From Opitutaceae bacterium (GTDB lineage: Bacteria > Verrucomicrobiota > Verrucomicrobiia > Opitutales > Opitutaceae): a DNA stretch of 64,000 bases. Below, piece by piece: positions 1-7,981 of the stretch (position 1 is the stretch's first letter; each line of letters opens with the position of its first letter). The stretch is taken from NCBI GenBank assembly GCA_030648295.1, contig JAUSID010000200.1, positions 1 to 64,000 on the forward strand. Direction: 5' to 3'. Made by a program: the position numbers and the translations under genes. Below the pieces are notes generated by a model. The model saw nothing but the letters and a program-made list of their open reading frames with translations, ran no database searches and had not been told where the DNA came from.

Positions 1-472
1 GAGCCGCGGGCACGAAAGCGACGGCAAAAAGACTATCAGCTGCTGAACCGCCCCCGCCACCTCATGCGCGTATCCAATTCACGGAGACTGCGATGATCCC
101 CGTTCGCCATCCTCACTGCTGGCTTAACTTAGCGCCATTCCAACCTGACCCCGTCGTTTGGCCGCCGGTTTCGTGCCGGCAGCCACGGTGCCCGTGGCCG
201 CCACCGCCGGCGCCGACGGGGTCGCTGCCCGGCCGACTGGAGCGACCATAGGAGCGCAAGGAGCAAGCAAAGCTCGTGTCAGCTCCGCTGGCGCGAGCTG
301 TACCGCGAGGATCAACTGCAAGACATGAATTTTTTTCCCGTACCGTTCGCTCGGCCGAGCGTAACCGAGCGGCTAAAAATGAGACGGGACGTTCACCCCG
401 GCGGCTGTGGCATTCTGTCAAGAGTCAAACCGTGACCCCTTCGGATCGCTCCGCACGAAGCCGCGCGGGCGG
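1..472. other. No confident gene at window start
   Basis: Short open frames exist on both strands, but none has a recognisable domain. One minus-strand frame (124-321) ends in an Ala/Lys/Arg-rich stretch that recalls the tail of a nucleoid protein, which is too weak a basis for a call. The stretch probably holds the region downstream of the collagen-like gene that ends at 473. Confidence 0.5.
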
Positions 473-2026
473 CTACAATTTGGTCACGCTGTTTCCGCCG
501 TAATTCGCGACCCAGACATTGGCGCCATCGAACACGATGCCCGTGGGATTATGTCCGCCATAGTAAGTGCCTACGAACTCGCCTGTGCTCGCCCGCAGTT
601 TCGTGACACTACTCGTGTTGCCGCCGTTCGTGACCCAGATATCTACGCCGTCAAACGCCACGCCGACGGCATCGTTGCCGCACGGATACGTGCCGACGAC
701 AGTGCCCGTGGCAGCTTGAACTTTGGTCACCATCCCCGTCCCATGCGGCTGGTTGGCGATCCACATGTTCGTGCCATCGAATGCCATTTCGGTTGGGTAC
801 GGGCCAACCGGGTAGACCCCAATGATCGCGCCGGTGCTTGCCGCCAACTTGGTAGCCGTGCCCGCAGCGGGATTCGTAACCCAGATGTTCTTTCCGTCGA
901 ACGCCACTCCGAACGGGCTGTCGCCGCAAACATGAGTGCCAACGACCCGGCCCGTCATCGCATCCAATTTTGTCACGGTGTTCGAGGTGATGGTCGCAAA
1001 CCCGGTGTTGGTTACCCAGATGTTGGTACCGTCAAAGGCCACACCGTGAGGGTACTGGCCCACCTGGTAGGTGCCGACTACTGCGCCAGTGCTGGCGAGC
1101 AATCTAGTGACCGAAAGCCCGTAGCGGTTGACCACCCAGATGTACGCTCCGTCGAATGCCACACACTCCGGCAGATAGCCAACGCCATAGGAGCCGACGA
1201 CGGCACCAGTGGCCGCATGAATCTTTGTCACTACAAACGGCGGGTTGGCATTCGGTGTCCAGAGGTGTGTTCCGTCAAAAGCCAGGTGCCGGGCCTGATT
1301 GCCGATCGGGAAGGTGATGCCCGCCTGATTGGCTTCGTACCAACGAAGGAGCGCGATTCTCTTGAGATTGACTGATCCACCGGCGGGCCCTTGAGGACCA
1401 ACCGGCCCTTGGGGACCGGTCAATCCGGTCGCGCCTATCGCACCCGTTGGACCTGGTACGCCCTGAGTCCCCGTCGGACCTTGGATCCCTTGCGGGCCTA
1501 GCTCCCCCGTATCGCCTTTGTCGCCCTTGGGTCCTTGAGGGCCCGTTGCGCCGCTTGGGCCTTGCGGTCCAGATGACCCGGTGGCACCGGTTTCTCCCTT
1601 CTGACCTTGGGCGCCCGCGACTCCCTGTTCGCCCTTCGGCCCTTGCGGACCTTGTGGCCCGGCGGGTCCGCTCGTCCCGAGCGTAACATCCAAAGACGCA
1701 CGGCTCGTTGCGTCGTTGCCGTAAGCAACCGAGAGCGGATATGTGCCGGGCGTCCATGTTGCGGGCAACTTCGCCCGCAGGAGGCCCGCCGGCGCTGGCG
1801 TCGAATCGAGCGCCAGCACCGACGAGCCAAGCGTGATCACGGGCGTGCTGTTAGCTGGATTGGTCAGCGTGATCACGAGAACGTTGTTGGCGGCATCGAG
1901 CGTCGCAGTGGTGATGACGAGTTGGCGAACGGACGACGTGGCCTGCCCGTACGCGATGACGCCGGCGAAGACTACGGCGGCGGCAAGACAAAGCGCCGTG
2001 CGGAAAATGCAGATGGTTGTTTTCAT
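473..2026 (-). CDS. Secreted collagen-like protein with seven-bladed YVTN/NHL-type propeller
   Basis: The 517-residue product starts with a signal peptide (MKTTICIFRTALCLAAAVVF..., probable cut after about residue 27). A beta-rich segment of about 85 residues follows. Residues 117-217 are an uninterrupted run of about 33 Gly-X-Y triplets (many GPQ and GPKGDKGDT units). From about residue 235 to the end there are seven repeats of about 40 residues with the pattern GVAFDGTNIWVTN then VTKLxAxTGxVVGTY, typical of a seven-bladed propeller. Bacterial collagen-like stalks usually form trimeric rods, so this looks like an extracellular stalk bearing a propeller head, possibly an adhesin or ligand-binding protein. 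The real role is unknown. The start is shared in sequence with the neighbouring collagen-like gene. Nothing indicates truncation. Confidence 0.85.
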   Translation of the reverse strand: MKTTICIFRTALCLAAAVVFAGVIAYGQATSSVRQLVITTATLDAANNVLVITLTNPANSTPVITLGSSVLALDSTPAPAGLLRAKLPATWTPGTYPLSVAYGNDATSRASLDVTLGTSGPAGPQGPQGPKGEQGVAGAQGQKGETGATGSSGPQGPSGATGPQGPKGDKGDTGELGPQGIQGPTGTQGVPGPTGAIGATGLTGPQGPVGPQGPAGGSVNLKRIALLRWYEANQAGITFPIGNQARHLAFDGTHLWTPNANPPFVVTKIHAATGAVVGSYGVGYLPECVAFDGAYIWVVNRYGLSVTRLLASTGAVVGTYQVGQYPHGVAFDGTNIWVTNTGFATITSNTVTKLDAMTGRVVGTHVCGDSPFGVAFDGKNIWVTNPAAGTATKLAASTGAIIGVYPVGPYPTEMAFDGTNMWIANQPHGTGMVTKVQAATGTVVGTYPCGNDAVGVAFDGVDIWVTNGGNTSSVTKLRASTGEFVGTYYGGHNPTGIVFDGANVWVANYGGNSVTKL

Positions 2027-2148
2027 TGGGGCTGAAAGTTGACGGCCTGAGATCGCGCGCGGCGCAGAGCCACGAGCAAGTGCGGATTGGAAACCGGCGT
2101 GGCCTGAGATTGTGAGCGGGGTTGAACGCGGACGTCGCGACCGGGATC

Positions 2149-3132
2149 TCAGCGCTTCTTATACACGTTGACGTCGAGATGCACGTTGCTGGCGGGGCCG
2201 GCTGCGCGATTTTTCAGCTCGATGGCGTAGCTGCCGATGTAGTCGTAGCCCGCTGGCGCAGCGATTCCATCGACCAGATACAGCAGCGAGCCCGAAACCA
2301 ATCCCTCGCCGATCGGCCCCTGTGCGCCAACCGCGCCTTGCGGTCCGATTGCTCCCGTGTCGCCTTTCGGTCCCTGCGGCCCCTGTGGCCCGATCGCACC
2401 AGTCGCGCCCGCGGGTCCAACCGGCCCCTGCGGTCCAATCTCTCCGCGGTCGCCCTTCGGCCCTTGCGCGCCGGCGGGACCGGCCGGTCCGGGCGGGCCT
2501 GGAGGACCGGGCACACCTTCGACGGCCGTCTCGGTCGTGCCCGAGATCGTCACGTCGAGCGGCGTAGTGCCAGAGTAATATCCGCCAAACACCGCGAAAT
2601 CGAGCGCGTCACCCGGGATGACTTCCAACGTGAGAGAGAATGCGCCGGAATCTATCGCCTGCCAGACCACGCTGTTGTTGAAGCGCACGGCAACTTGCAT
2701 TTGGCCGCCATCCCCCGGCAGGAATTGTCCAACGACATGAATGGTGCCGGCGAAGTTGCCCGGGGTAGTCCAGCGCAGCACGGTGGGCTCGGTGCCCGCG
2801 CCCGGATGCAGTGAAAGTGCACCATTCGGAGCACCATACACCGCACCGCCCGTGGCGTTGACCCAGATGGCGCCTTGGTTGGGCATCCACCAATGTGGTC
2901 CGCCGTAGGTATTGGGATTCGGGTTCGTCGAGCGCGTGAAGGTCGTGAATCCCGTGTCCATCGAGCCGTAACTCCAGGCTCCGTTTGGATTGCCATTGGC
3001 GACCGAGAAGTTGCTGGTGGCATCCCAGACCGATTGGGCCGCGCAGATGAGATGGAGCAGGGCGAGACATGGCAGTGAGAACAGACGGAATCGTCTATAG
3101 CTGAGTCCAGAGGGAGCAGGGGTTGTTTTCAT
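2149..3132 (-). CDS. Secreted protein with C-terminal collagen-like repeat
   Basis: I place the start at the ATG at 3132 ([10 protein letters not shown]...), giving 327 residues, because the 22 bases around it match those around the start of the collagen-like gene downstream. A longer frame to 3171 lacks that support. An N-terminal signal ([20 protein letters not shown]) is followed by about 190 residues of Gly/Asn/Trp-rich sequence that looks like a beta-sandwich carbohydrate- or ligand-binding domain. About 24 Gly-X-Y triplets ([15 protein letters not shown] onward) and a 50-residue C-terminal cap come next. The collagen stalk is C-terminal here but central in the neighbour. The two genes are 123 bp apart in the same direction and may be cotranscribed. 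Family unknown; extracellular structural or adhesive role inferred. Confidence 0.8.
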   Translation of the reverse strand: MKTTPAPSGLSYRRFRLFSLPCLALLHLICAAQSVWDATSNFSVANGNPNGAWSYGSMDTGFTTFTRSTNPNPNTYGGPHWWMPNQGAIWVNATGGAVYGAPNGALSLHPGAGTEPTVLRWTTPGNFAGTIHVVGQFLPGDGGQMQVAVRFNNSVVWQAIDSGAFSLTLEVIPGDALDFAVFGGYYSGTTPLDVTISGTTETAVEGVPGPPGPPGPAGPAGAQGPKGDRGEIGPQGPVGPAGATGAIGPQGPQGPKGDTGAIGPQGAVGAQGPIGEGLVSGSLLYLVDGIAAPAGYDYIGSYAIELKNRAAGPASNVHLDVNVYKKR

Positions 3133-3548
3133 TGGGGCTGAAGCTGGATTAGGTGCACCGTGAGGCGCCATGGGACGTGGGGTGACGAGGAGCCAAGCCT
3201 ACGCGTCCCATGTTACCGGCGTATTACCGGCTCATCCTTTTTGGCACCCATGCGCACTGGATCCGTGTCGCTGCCGCCGGAGCGCGCCCGTTGAGCAAGA
3301 GCGAGCAGGAGGCATGGCAGTTGAACCGAAGCAGGTGTTCGACGCTCGATCCGAGCTGGAAAAAGTGCGCCACAACCCACAGCGCGAAATTTCCGGCGAA
3401 AACAGACCATGCCGGGGCAAGAAGACTCGAAAACGAATACTCATCGCAGGTAAACAGGGGTGCAGCCCCACGACGCCGACGCGGACCTTGCGGTGGCGAA
3501 TGGGGACAGCAGCCATCATGGCTACGCCCGAACAATCCGTATTGAACG
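3133..3548. other. Intergenic, no gene recognised
   Basis: This 416-bp stretch lies upstream of the collagen-like genes and downstream of the AraC gene. A hydrophobic minus-strand frame (3224-3535) has no recognisable motif or plausible ribosome-binding site. It presumably holds the promoter of the collagen-like pair. Confidence 0.5.
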
Positions 3549-4403
3549 TTATTGCTGCCGCCGCGGTGCGGACGTCGTTCGTTTGCCGCCCATCATTGCG
3601 ACATATTCGCCCGGCGTAACACCGATCATCCGCTTGAAATGCCGAATGAGATGACTCTGGTCGGCGAATCCAGCCTCGATTGCCTGCACCGGCACTCCGG
3701 CTTTCAGGAGCAATCGGGTTTTTTCGACGCGCAGGCTGTTTTGATAAGCGTGCGGCGGCAGCCCGAATTCTCGCGAGAATGCCCGCAAGAAATGGAATTG
3801 GCTCAAACCCGCAATATCGGCCACATTTTGCAGCGCTATTTTTTCTGCATAGTGCTCATGCAGATAATCTCGCGCCCGCCGAAGAGCGCTCCGCGGAGGA
3901 GTAGGCTCGGCGCGCAGCTCTCGCTCCGCGCAGTCCACCAATAGCGCTCGAACGCAATCCGCCAGTCGGCTTTGTCTCTCCAAAAGCGGTGCGCATACCG
4001 CCAAGGCGAGATGAAATTGCGCAAATGCGTGGAACAGTGATGGTCTGCTGGCCTGGCCTGTTTTGAAGTGAGGCAGTCCGCGATACACTGAATCTTGCGT
4101 TAATTGCTCCATCAAAGAAGGAGCAATCTGAAGCACGTGAAAATCAATTTGCGCGGTATGCTTGCTGGTCTGGTGGATTTCGCCCGGTTCCATCAGTGTC
4201 AACTGCTTTCTATACGACGTATATTCTTTTCCGCGATAGCTCCACTCCGTGAGGCCGCCGTGTTCGATGATAGAGCAGATAGTGTAGGTTTGATGATAAA
4301 CTCGCCAGTGCCGGTCCGAGTTTCTCCCCGATATAACATCGATATCCAGCATATCCGGCGGCTGGGACCAGACAATTTTTTCGACCGGGGCGGGAGAGGG
4401 CAT
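3549..4403 (-). CDS. AraC-family transcriptional regulator
   Basis: Start chosen at the ATG at 4403 (MPSPAPVEKIVW), preceded by a purine-rich AAGAAATCC. This gives 284 residues, normal for the family. The N-terminal half (about 1-170) is a cupin-type sensor domain with a characteristic MEPGEIHQT segment. The C-terminal 100 residues carry two helix-turn-helix motifs: LQNVADIAGLSQFHFLRAFS and the second ending QSHLIRHFKRMIGVTPGEYV. Such proteins bind DNA as ligand-responsive activators. The ligand is not predictable and no target gene is adjacent. Codon use is visibly less GC-rich than in neighbouring genes, hinting at recent acquisition. Confidence 0.93.
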   Translation of the reverse strand: MPSPAPVEKIVWSQPPDMLDIDVISGRNSDRHWRVYHQTYTICSIIEHGGLTEWSYRGKEYTSYRKQLTLMEPGEIHQTSKHTAQIDFHVLQIAPSLMEQLTQDSVYRGLPHFKTGQASRPSLFHAFAQFHLALAVCAPLLERQSRLADCVRALLVDCAERELRAEPTPPRSALRRARDYLHEHYAEKIALQNVADIAGLSQFHFLRAFSREFGLPPHAYQNSLRVEKTRLLLKAGVPVQAIEAGFADQSHLIRHFKRMIGVTPGEYVAMMGGKRTTSAPRRQQ

Positions 4404-4991
4404 GGATTTCTTCGTTCCAGGAAGCAGCCGCCTATGGTCGAACGGCCGAGTCTGGTGATCGTGACTTGTTTTTGCCGTTATCCTCCGGACACTGACAGCG
4501 GACGCGACGAGTCGCTCATGGGGCTGGATAAGCGGGATCCGCCAGGGGATGCGGTCCGCGCGCGCCGAACGATCTGCCGGTAACAATGGCTCCGGTCAAC
4601 CCGGCAATTTGCGAATGGGACGCGTTAACCTCCTCCCACGATACGCCCCGCGAGCGCGACCAGACGCGGACCAGCGAGAATCGCGCAGCCTCGCGCTTGT
4701 TAGCCTTGCGGCGCATCGCAGGCTCCTTCGCGGGGCAGCCGCTGCTCCTGGCCAGGACGTAGACTCTGCGTAACGGAAGTACGAATGGATCGCAGCCAAT
4801 CGCAAACTGCACCGCCAAAGCCGTCGTGATTCGGGTCGTCTTCTACTGATCCAAGAACACAAGCTCCCGCAGGCAGGGCTCATGGTTAACGAGCTTAAAC
4901 CCCAAGCTGCGCGCCCGGGACATGACCCTGCCACTCCGCCCCAAAAACCTTGTCCCGCACGACATCTTCCCTCGACATTCGCGGCCTTCGC
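4404..4991. other. Intergenic between divergent genes, no gene recognised
   Basis: This 588-bp stretch holds only frames without recognisable motifs, including a minus-strand frame at 4516-4818 that starts amid Arg/Lys-rich residues. It presumably contains the AraC promoter. The upstream part of the truncated membrane-protein gene also lies here. Confidence 0.45.
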
Positions 4992-5924
4992 ATGAGGTTT
5001 TTCACGCTCCCGGCCCTGCTGGCCGCCGCGCTCGTCAGTGCCGTGGTGGCGCTGCCGTTCTTTGCGGGCGCGAACCTCAAGCCGGCTCTTTACACACTCG
5101 AGGCCGAGCTCACGTCGAGCGTCGCCGGCAACGTTCAATTCTATTACGACGACGGCAACGGGTTCAGCGAACCTGCCTCGGTGCGCGTGCCGGTCGCACC
5201 GGGCACCACGCCGACGCGCTATCGTTTCCCGCTTCCGCCAGGCAACTATCGGGCCTTTCGGCTGGATCCGCTGGATCGTGCGGGAATGCTCATACTGAGC
5301 GCGCTGCGCGTCGTCACACCCAGCGGCCGAGTCTGGCGGAAATTGCCGTTCAGCGAACTGCAGGCCGACCATCAGATCGCCTCGCTGCAAATGGTGGAGG
5401 GCGTGCTCGAAATCGTCACCGCTCCGCAAGGTGACGATCCCCAGACGACGCTCACCTTCACGCCCCCGCTGATCGTGCCGGCGCGGCTCCGCGATCACGC
5501 CTGGCACTTGTTGCCGCGGGCGCTGCCGGTGTTTCTCGCGCTTGCCGCGCTGCTGCTGGCGCTGGATCGCATTCCGCGCCTGCGATCGCGTTGCCGGTCG
5601 GCCGCCGTCGCCCTGGGCGCCCGGCCCGGCCGCGCGATCGGTCTCGTCGCGCTGCTGGCCACGGTCTTCAGCGCGTATCCGGTCGTCTTCCTCGGCAAGA
5701 GCTACGTCTCGCCGAATCTCGGCACGATTCTGCTCTACGAGAATTATCCGACGCTGCCGGGCTCCACCGACGCCACGATGACGGACGTGAAGCTTTCCGA
5801 CATCGGCGCGGTCATGTGGCAGCATGTACCGTTTTCGATGATACAGCATCGGGCGCTGCGCCAGGGCGAGCTGCCGCTCTGGAACCGCTACAATGCCGCC
5901 GAGGTCACGAAGCTGGCGGAATGA
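4992..5924 (+). pseudogene. N-terminal fragment of a large YfhO-like membrane protein
   Basis: From the ATG at 4992 (MRFFTLPALLAAALVSAVVA) the frame encodes 310 residues: a signal anchor, a beta-rich periplasmic segment to about residue 165, a membrane segment (LPVFLALAALLLAL), a second one (AIGLVALLATVFSAYPVVFL), and then QGELPLWNRYNA. In large multi-pass glycan-related membrane proteins that last motif continues into further loops and membrane helices. Here it runs straight into a dispersed repeat unit (AEVTKLAE, stop). The C-terminal several hundred residues are absent downstream. An alternative upstream ATG at 4950 exists. I read this as a gene truncated by recombination at a repeat. The family assignment is moderate and the truncation is inferred from family length. 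Confidence 0.6.
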
Positions 5925-6365
5925 CATTCCGATCCGCACTCGCCAGCCTCCTCACGTCGGCTGCTACGCAAACAGCGCGCTCACGCCGCCACCGGTCCGC
6001 GGCTTCCGGCCGCGGATGGTTCGGGTTTTCCGCCCGGCTTTCGTAGCAGCGGAGGTGACGACGCTGGCAATCCTTCGATCGTCTGCTTGTGCTTCCAATC
6101 CGATCTGCGGCAGGATGCCGCAGCCACTGCGAACCAATTCGACAGCCATTGGAGCAAACGTGCCATGGGCGTCTCGCCCATCTTTGCGGCGCGGAGCGCC
6201 GTCCACGGGCCCTCTGCTGGCCAGCAGAGCGTGCCACTTTGCGCACCGTGCAAAAAAGTGAGATGCGCGCCTCACCAACGCCGGCATCCCGCGGCTTGCC
6301 CTCCGGGGATCCGTCGTCCGTAGTCCGTAGCCTGCTGCCCCGTCCGGTCCTCCTTCACCCCCACC
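5894..6365. repeat. Mosaic of dispersed repeat units
   Basis: Three copies of a unit resembling GCCGAGGTGACGAGGCTGGCG occur at about 5896-5920 (plus), 5937-5972 (inverted, ending in GGCTGCTACG) and 6042-6072 (plus, starting CGTAGCAGCGGAGGTGACG). The outer two can pair with the middle one. Palindrome-like blocks follow: GGCAGGATGCCGCAGCC, GGGCGTCTCGCCC at about 6165 and CTCTGCTGGCCAGCAGAG (6212-6229). No gene is supported in the stretch. Confidence 0.6.
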
Positions 6366-6473
6366 ATGTTTTTCGCCTGGTCCCAAAACTACGCCCCTCT
6401 CGGTGGCATTGGCACGTCCGCGCTCATCGCTGTCATCCCGGTCGCGATCCTGCTTGGGCTGCTGGCATTCTAG
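6366..6473 (+). pseudogene. 5' fragment of a second lactate/glycolate permease gene
   Basis: This 35-codon frame begins MFFAWSQNYAPLGGIGTSAL and ends LLGLLAF followed by TAG. It matches the first 35 residues of the intact permease at 11975 (MIFAWSQNYAPVGGIGSSAL). The TAG stands where the intact gene has TGG (Trp36), and matching bases continue a few positions further (AGCATGTTGC against GGCATGTGCG) before similarity ends. Differences from the intact gene are many and mostly at third positions, so this is the relic of an old paralogue, not a fresh copy. A short upstream stretch (GTCCGTAGTCCGTAG) also resembles the intact gene's leader. Confidence 0.8.
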
Positions 6474-6993
6474 CATGTTGCAAAAACACCACGCCCGCCA
6501 GCCACCCGAGCGACAGAATCAGCGGCCACGGCCAGGATTTAGCCGGCGCCATCGGCACCGCCGCGATGGATGGGGCAGCCGCCCCAGCCACCGCCACGTT
6601 CTTTTCCCTCGCCGGCCCCGCTTCCGCGACCAGGCCCGGACTGACCTCCGGCCTCTGACGTCTGACCTCTGTTTTCTGTTCTCCGCCCCCGCCCGTCCGT
6701 CCGGTCTCCGTCACGGCTTGCCGGTCGCTGGCGGCGACCGAATTCGCCGCGCGCGCAACGCTGGCCACGACCGACTGCGTGTAGTTGAACACGCTGACGC
6801 CGCTCTCGAGGGATATTGGCAGCGCCAACCGGGCGACGACCAGCAGCCACAGGGCGTACCGCACGCGCGGCGAAAGACGTTTGCCGGCGGCCCACTGCAC
6901 CACGACCACCAGCGCGATCACGAGCGACGCCTGGAGCGAGCTCTTCCACAGCGCGCCCGTGAGCGCGGTCAAGGAAGTGAACAATGCATTCAT
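6433..6993 (-). pseudogene. Truncated BlaR1/M56-type membrane sensor
   Basis: The N-terminus (MNALFTSLTALTGALWKSSL) has the two membrane helices and the intervening GKRLSPRVRYALWLLVVARL loop seen in M56-family BlaR1/MecR1 sensors. A Gly/Ala-rich loop leads to a third helix (WPLILSLGWLAGVVFL), after which homology stops. The last 15 or so codons are read antisense through the permease fragment (to 6433). The zinc-protease HEXXH region and any sensor domain are missing, so the protein could not cleave its repressor. It follows the blaI-like gene on the same strand at the normal operon position. Confidence 0.75.
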
Positions 6994-7020
6994 CCGAGGG
7001 GTGACAGACGATTTCGGATT

Positions 7021-7083
7021 TCACAGGAGGCCACGGAGAGCGCAGAGCAATCGGTGCCTCCGCGATCTCCGCGTCCTCCTGTA
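7021..7083. repeat. CACAGAG-family inverted repeat between blaI and blaR1
   Basis: A left arm of ACAGGAGGCCACGGAGAGCG type pairs with a right arm of CTCCGCGATCTCCGCGTCCT type ending in CTGT. It is one of three copies of this family in the window (others near 11290 and 23480). It lies inside the 155-bp gap of a two-gene operon. Confidence 0.65.
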
Positions 7084-7148
7084 AAAAAGGGTTTGGGGTT
7101 GGGGTATTTGCAGGAAACTGGCTCCTGTCTCGCGTCGCTTGTTTTTGC

Positions 7149-7523
7149 CTACTCCTTCCGATCGAGCAGTCGCTTCAGCTCCCGAATCTGTTCCGACGAC
7201 ATCTTCTTCCGCTCGACGAAGTGCGCGAGCATCGGGGTCAGCGAGCCGCCGAACACGCGATCGAGAAACGAGTCGCTCGCCGCCTTCACGCAGTCCGCCT
7301 CCTTGACGAGCGGGTGATAGAGATAGGCGCGACCGTCCTTCTCGAACCCAAGCGCCTTCTTTTTCACCAGCCGGCTGAGCAGCGTCTTGGCGGTCTTCGG
7401 ATGCCACGCCTCATCCTGCGCCGTGAGCCGGGCGATGATTTCGCCGGCCGCCAGTGGCGACGCGGTCCACAACACCTTCATCACCTCCCACTCGGTTTCG
7501 GAAATTTTCGGGATCGATTTCAT
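7149..7523 (-). CDS. BlaI/MecI/CopY-family transcriptional repressor
   Basis: The 124-residue product has the typical BlaI length and begins MKSIPKISETEWEVMKVLWT, with the winged-helix segment KTAKTLLSRLVKKKALGFEK and the dimerisation tail ending in LKRLLDRKE. BlaI repressors bind as dimers to TACAnnTGTA-type operators and are inactivated when BlaR1 cleaves them. A matching operator lies 17 bp upstream of the start, so the gene is probably autoregulated. Its BlaR1 partner downstream is truncated, which should leave the repressor without its usual inducing protease unless another M56 protein acts in trans. Confidence 0.92.
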   Translation of the reverse strand: MKSIPKISETEWEVMKVLWTASPLAAGEIIARLTAQDEAWHPKTAKTLLSRLVKKKALGFEKDGRAYLYHPLVKEADCVKAASDSFLDRVFGGSLTPMLAHFVERKKMSSEQIRELKRLLDRKE

Positions 7524-7539
7524 GGGGCGTGCATGCGAT

Positions 7540-7549
7540 TACAGTTGTA
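7540..7549. promoter_or_regulatory. Candidate BlaI operator TACAGTTGTA
   Basis: TTACAGTTGTAA (7539-7550) contains the TACA-N2-TGTA pattern bound by BlaI-type repressors and lies just upstream of the blaI-like start at 7523. Position and sequence both fit autorepression. Binding is inferred. Confidence 0.6.
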
Positions 7550-7718
7550 AACTGTCATGAATCGATTACGCCCGTAATCGAATGAGGCAAGCGAAAACTT
7601 GGAGAATCTTTCTTCGTCATCAATTTCCGAGGCCCACGCGCCGGGCCACCAGATATTAGGGCCCCCGGGATCCCACGCGGGGTTCGACGCGGACGACCGC
7701 TTGACGCTGCCATGAACG

Positions 7719-7733
7719 CCGACATGATGTCGG
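7719..7733. promoter_or_regulatory. Palindrome at antitoxin start, candidate autoregulatory operator
   Basis: CCGACATGATGTCGG has perfect 7-bp arms around one central base. It ends two bases before the ATG at 7736, the preferred antitoxin start. Type II antitoxins usually bind palindromes at this position. Confidence 0.5.
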
Positions 7734-7735
7734 AC

Positions 7736-7981
7736 ATGAAGACTTTCACCGTGCGCGACCTGGATCGGCGTCCGGGCGAGGTGCTGGAAGCGTGCGACGC
7801 TCATGGCGAAGCGCGCATCCGGCGACGCGACGGACGAACCTACCTGCTCAAACCGGAGGAGGGCGCCGTCTCCACGATGGCATCGTTGCCCTCGTTCGCG
7901 GCGCGACGCCAAAAACTTTTTCGGAAGCCGCTGTCGCGGGTGTTCGCGCGGAAACTCGACGAGGCGCTGGCAGGCGAATGA
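7736..7981 (+). CDS. Phd/YefM- or VapB-type antitoxin
   Basis: From the ATG at 7736 the 81-residue product begins MKTFTVRDLDRRPGEVLEAC, a typical start for this antitoxin class, then IRRRDGRTYLLKPEE. The N-terminus should bind DNA. The C-terminal helical tail (RRQKLFRKPLSRVFARKLDE) should wrap around the toxin. An in-frame ATG at 7712 would add eight residues but would bury the palindrome at 7719-7733 in the coding region. The stop overlaps the start of the PIN-domain gene (ATGA), so the two are translationally coupled. Expected role: neutralise the toxin and repress the operon. Confidence 0.8.
   Translation: MKTFTVRDLDRRPGEVLEACDAHGEARIRRRDGRTYLLKPEEGAVSTMASLPSFAARRQKLFRKPLSRVFARKLDEALAGE

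Noticed and set aside
124-321. Minus-strand frame with Ala/Lys-rich tail resembling a nucleoid protein
   Set aside because: It has only low-complexity resemblance and no conserved fold, and the upstream bases show no start signal.
407-1375. Plus-strand open frame opposite the collagen-propeller gene
   Set aside because: Its repeats (PDVxSVExH) are the antisense image of the propeller repeats. The minus strand has a signal peptide and meaningful domains.
473-3132. Prophage tail-fibre origin for the collagen-like proteins
   Set aside because: Gly-X-Y runs occur in phage fibres, but both proteins have signal peptides and no phage genes are near.
3224-3535. Hydrophobic minus-strand frame
   Set aside because: Several hydrophobic residues but no clear membrane helices, family or start signal.
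4596-5939. Long minus-strand open frame (447 codons)
   Set aside because: It is antisense to the membrane-protein fragment, very rich in Arg/Gly, has no domain and reads like the complement of GC-rich coding DNA.
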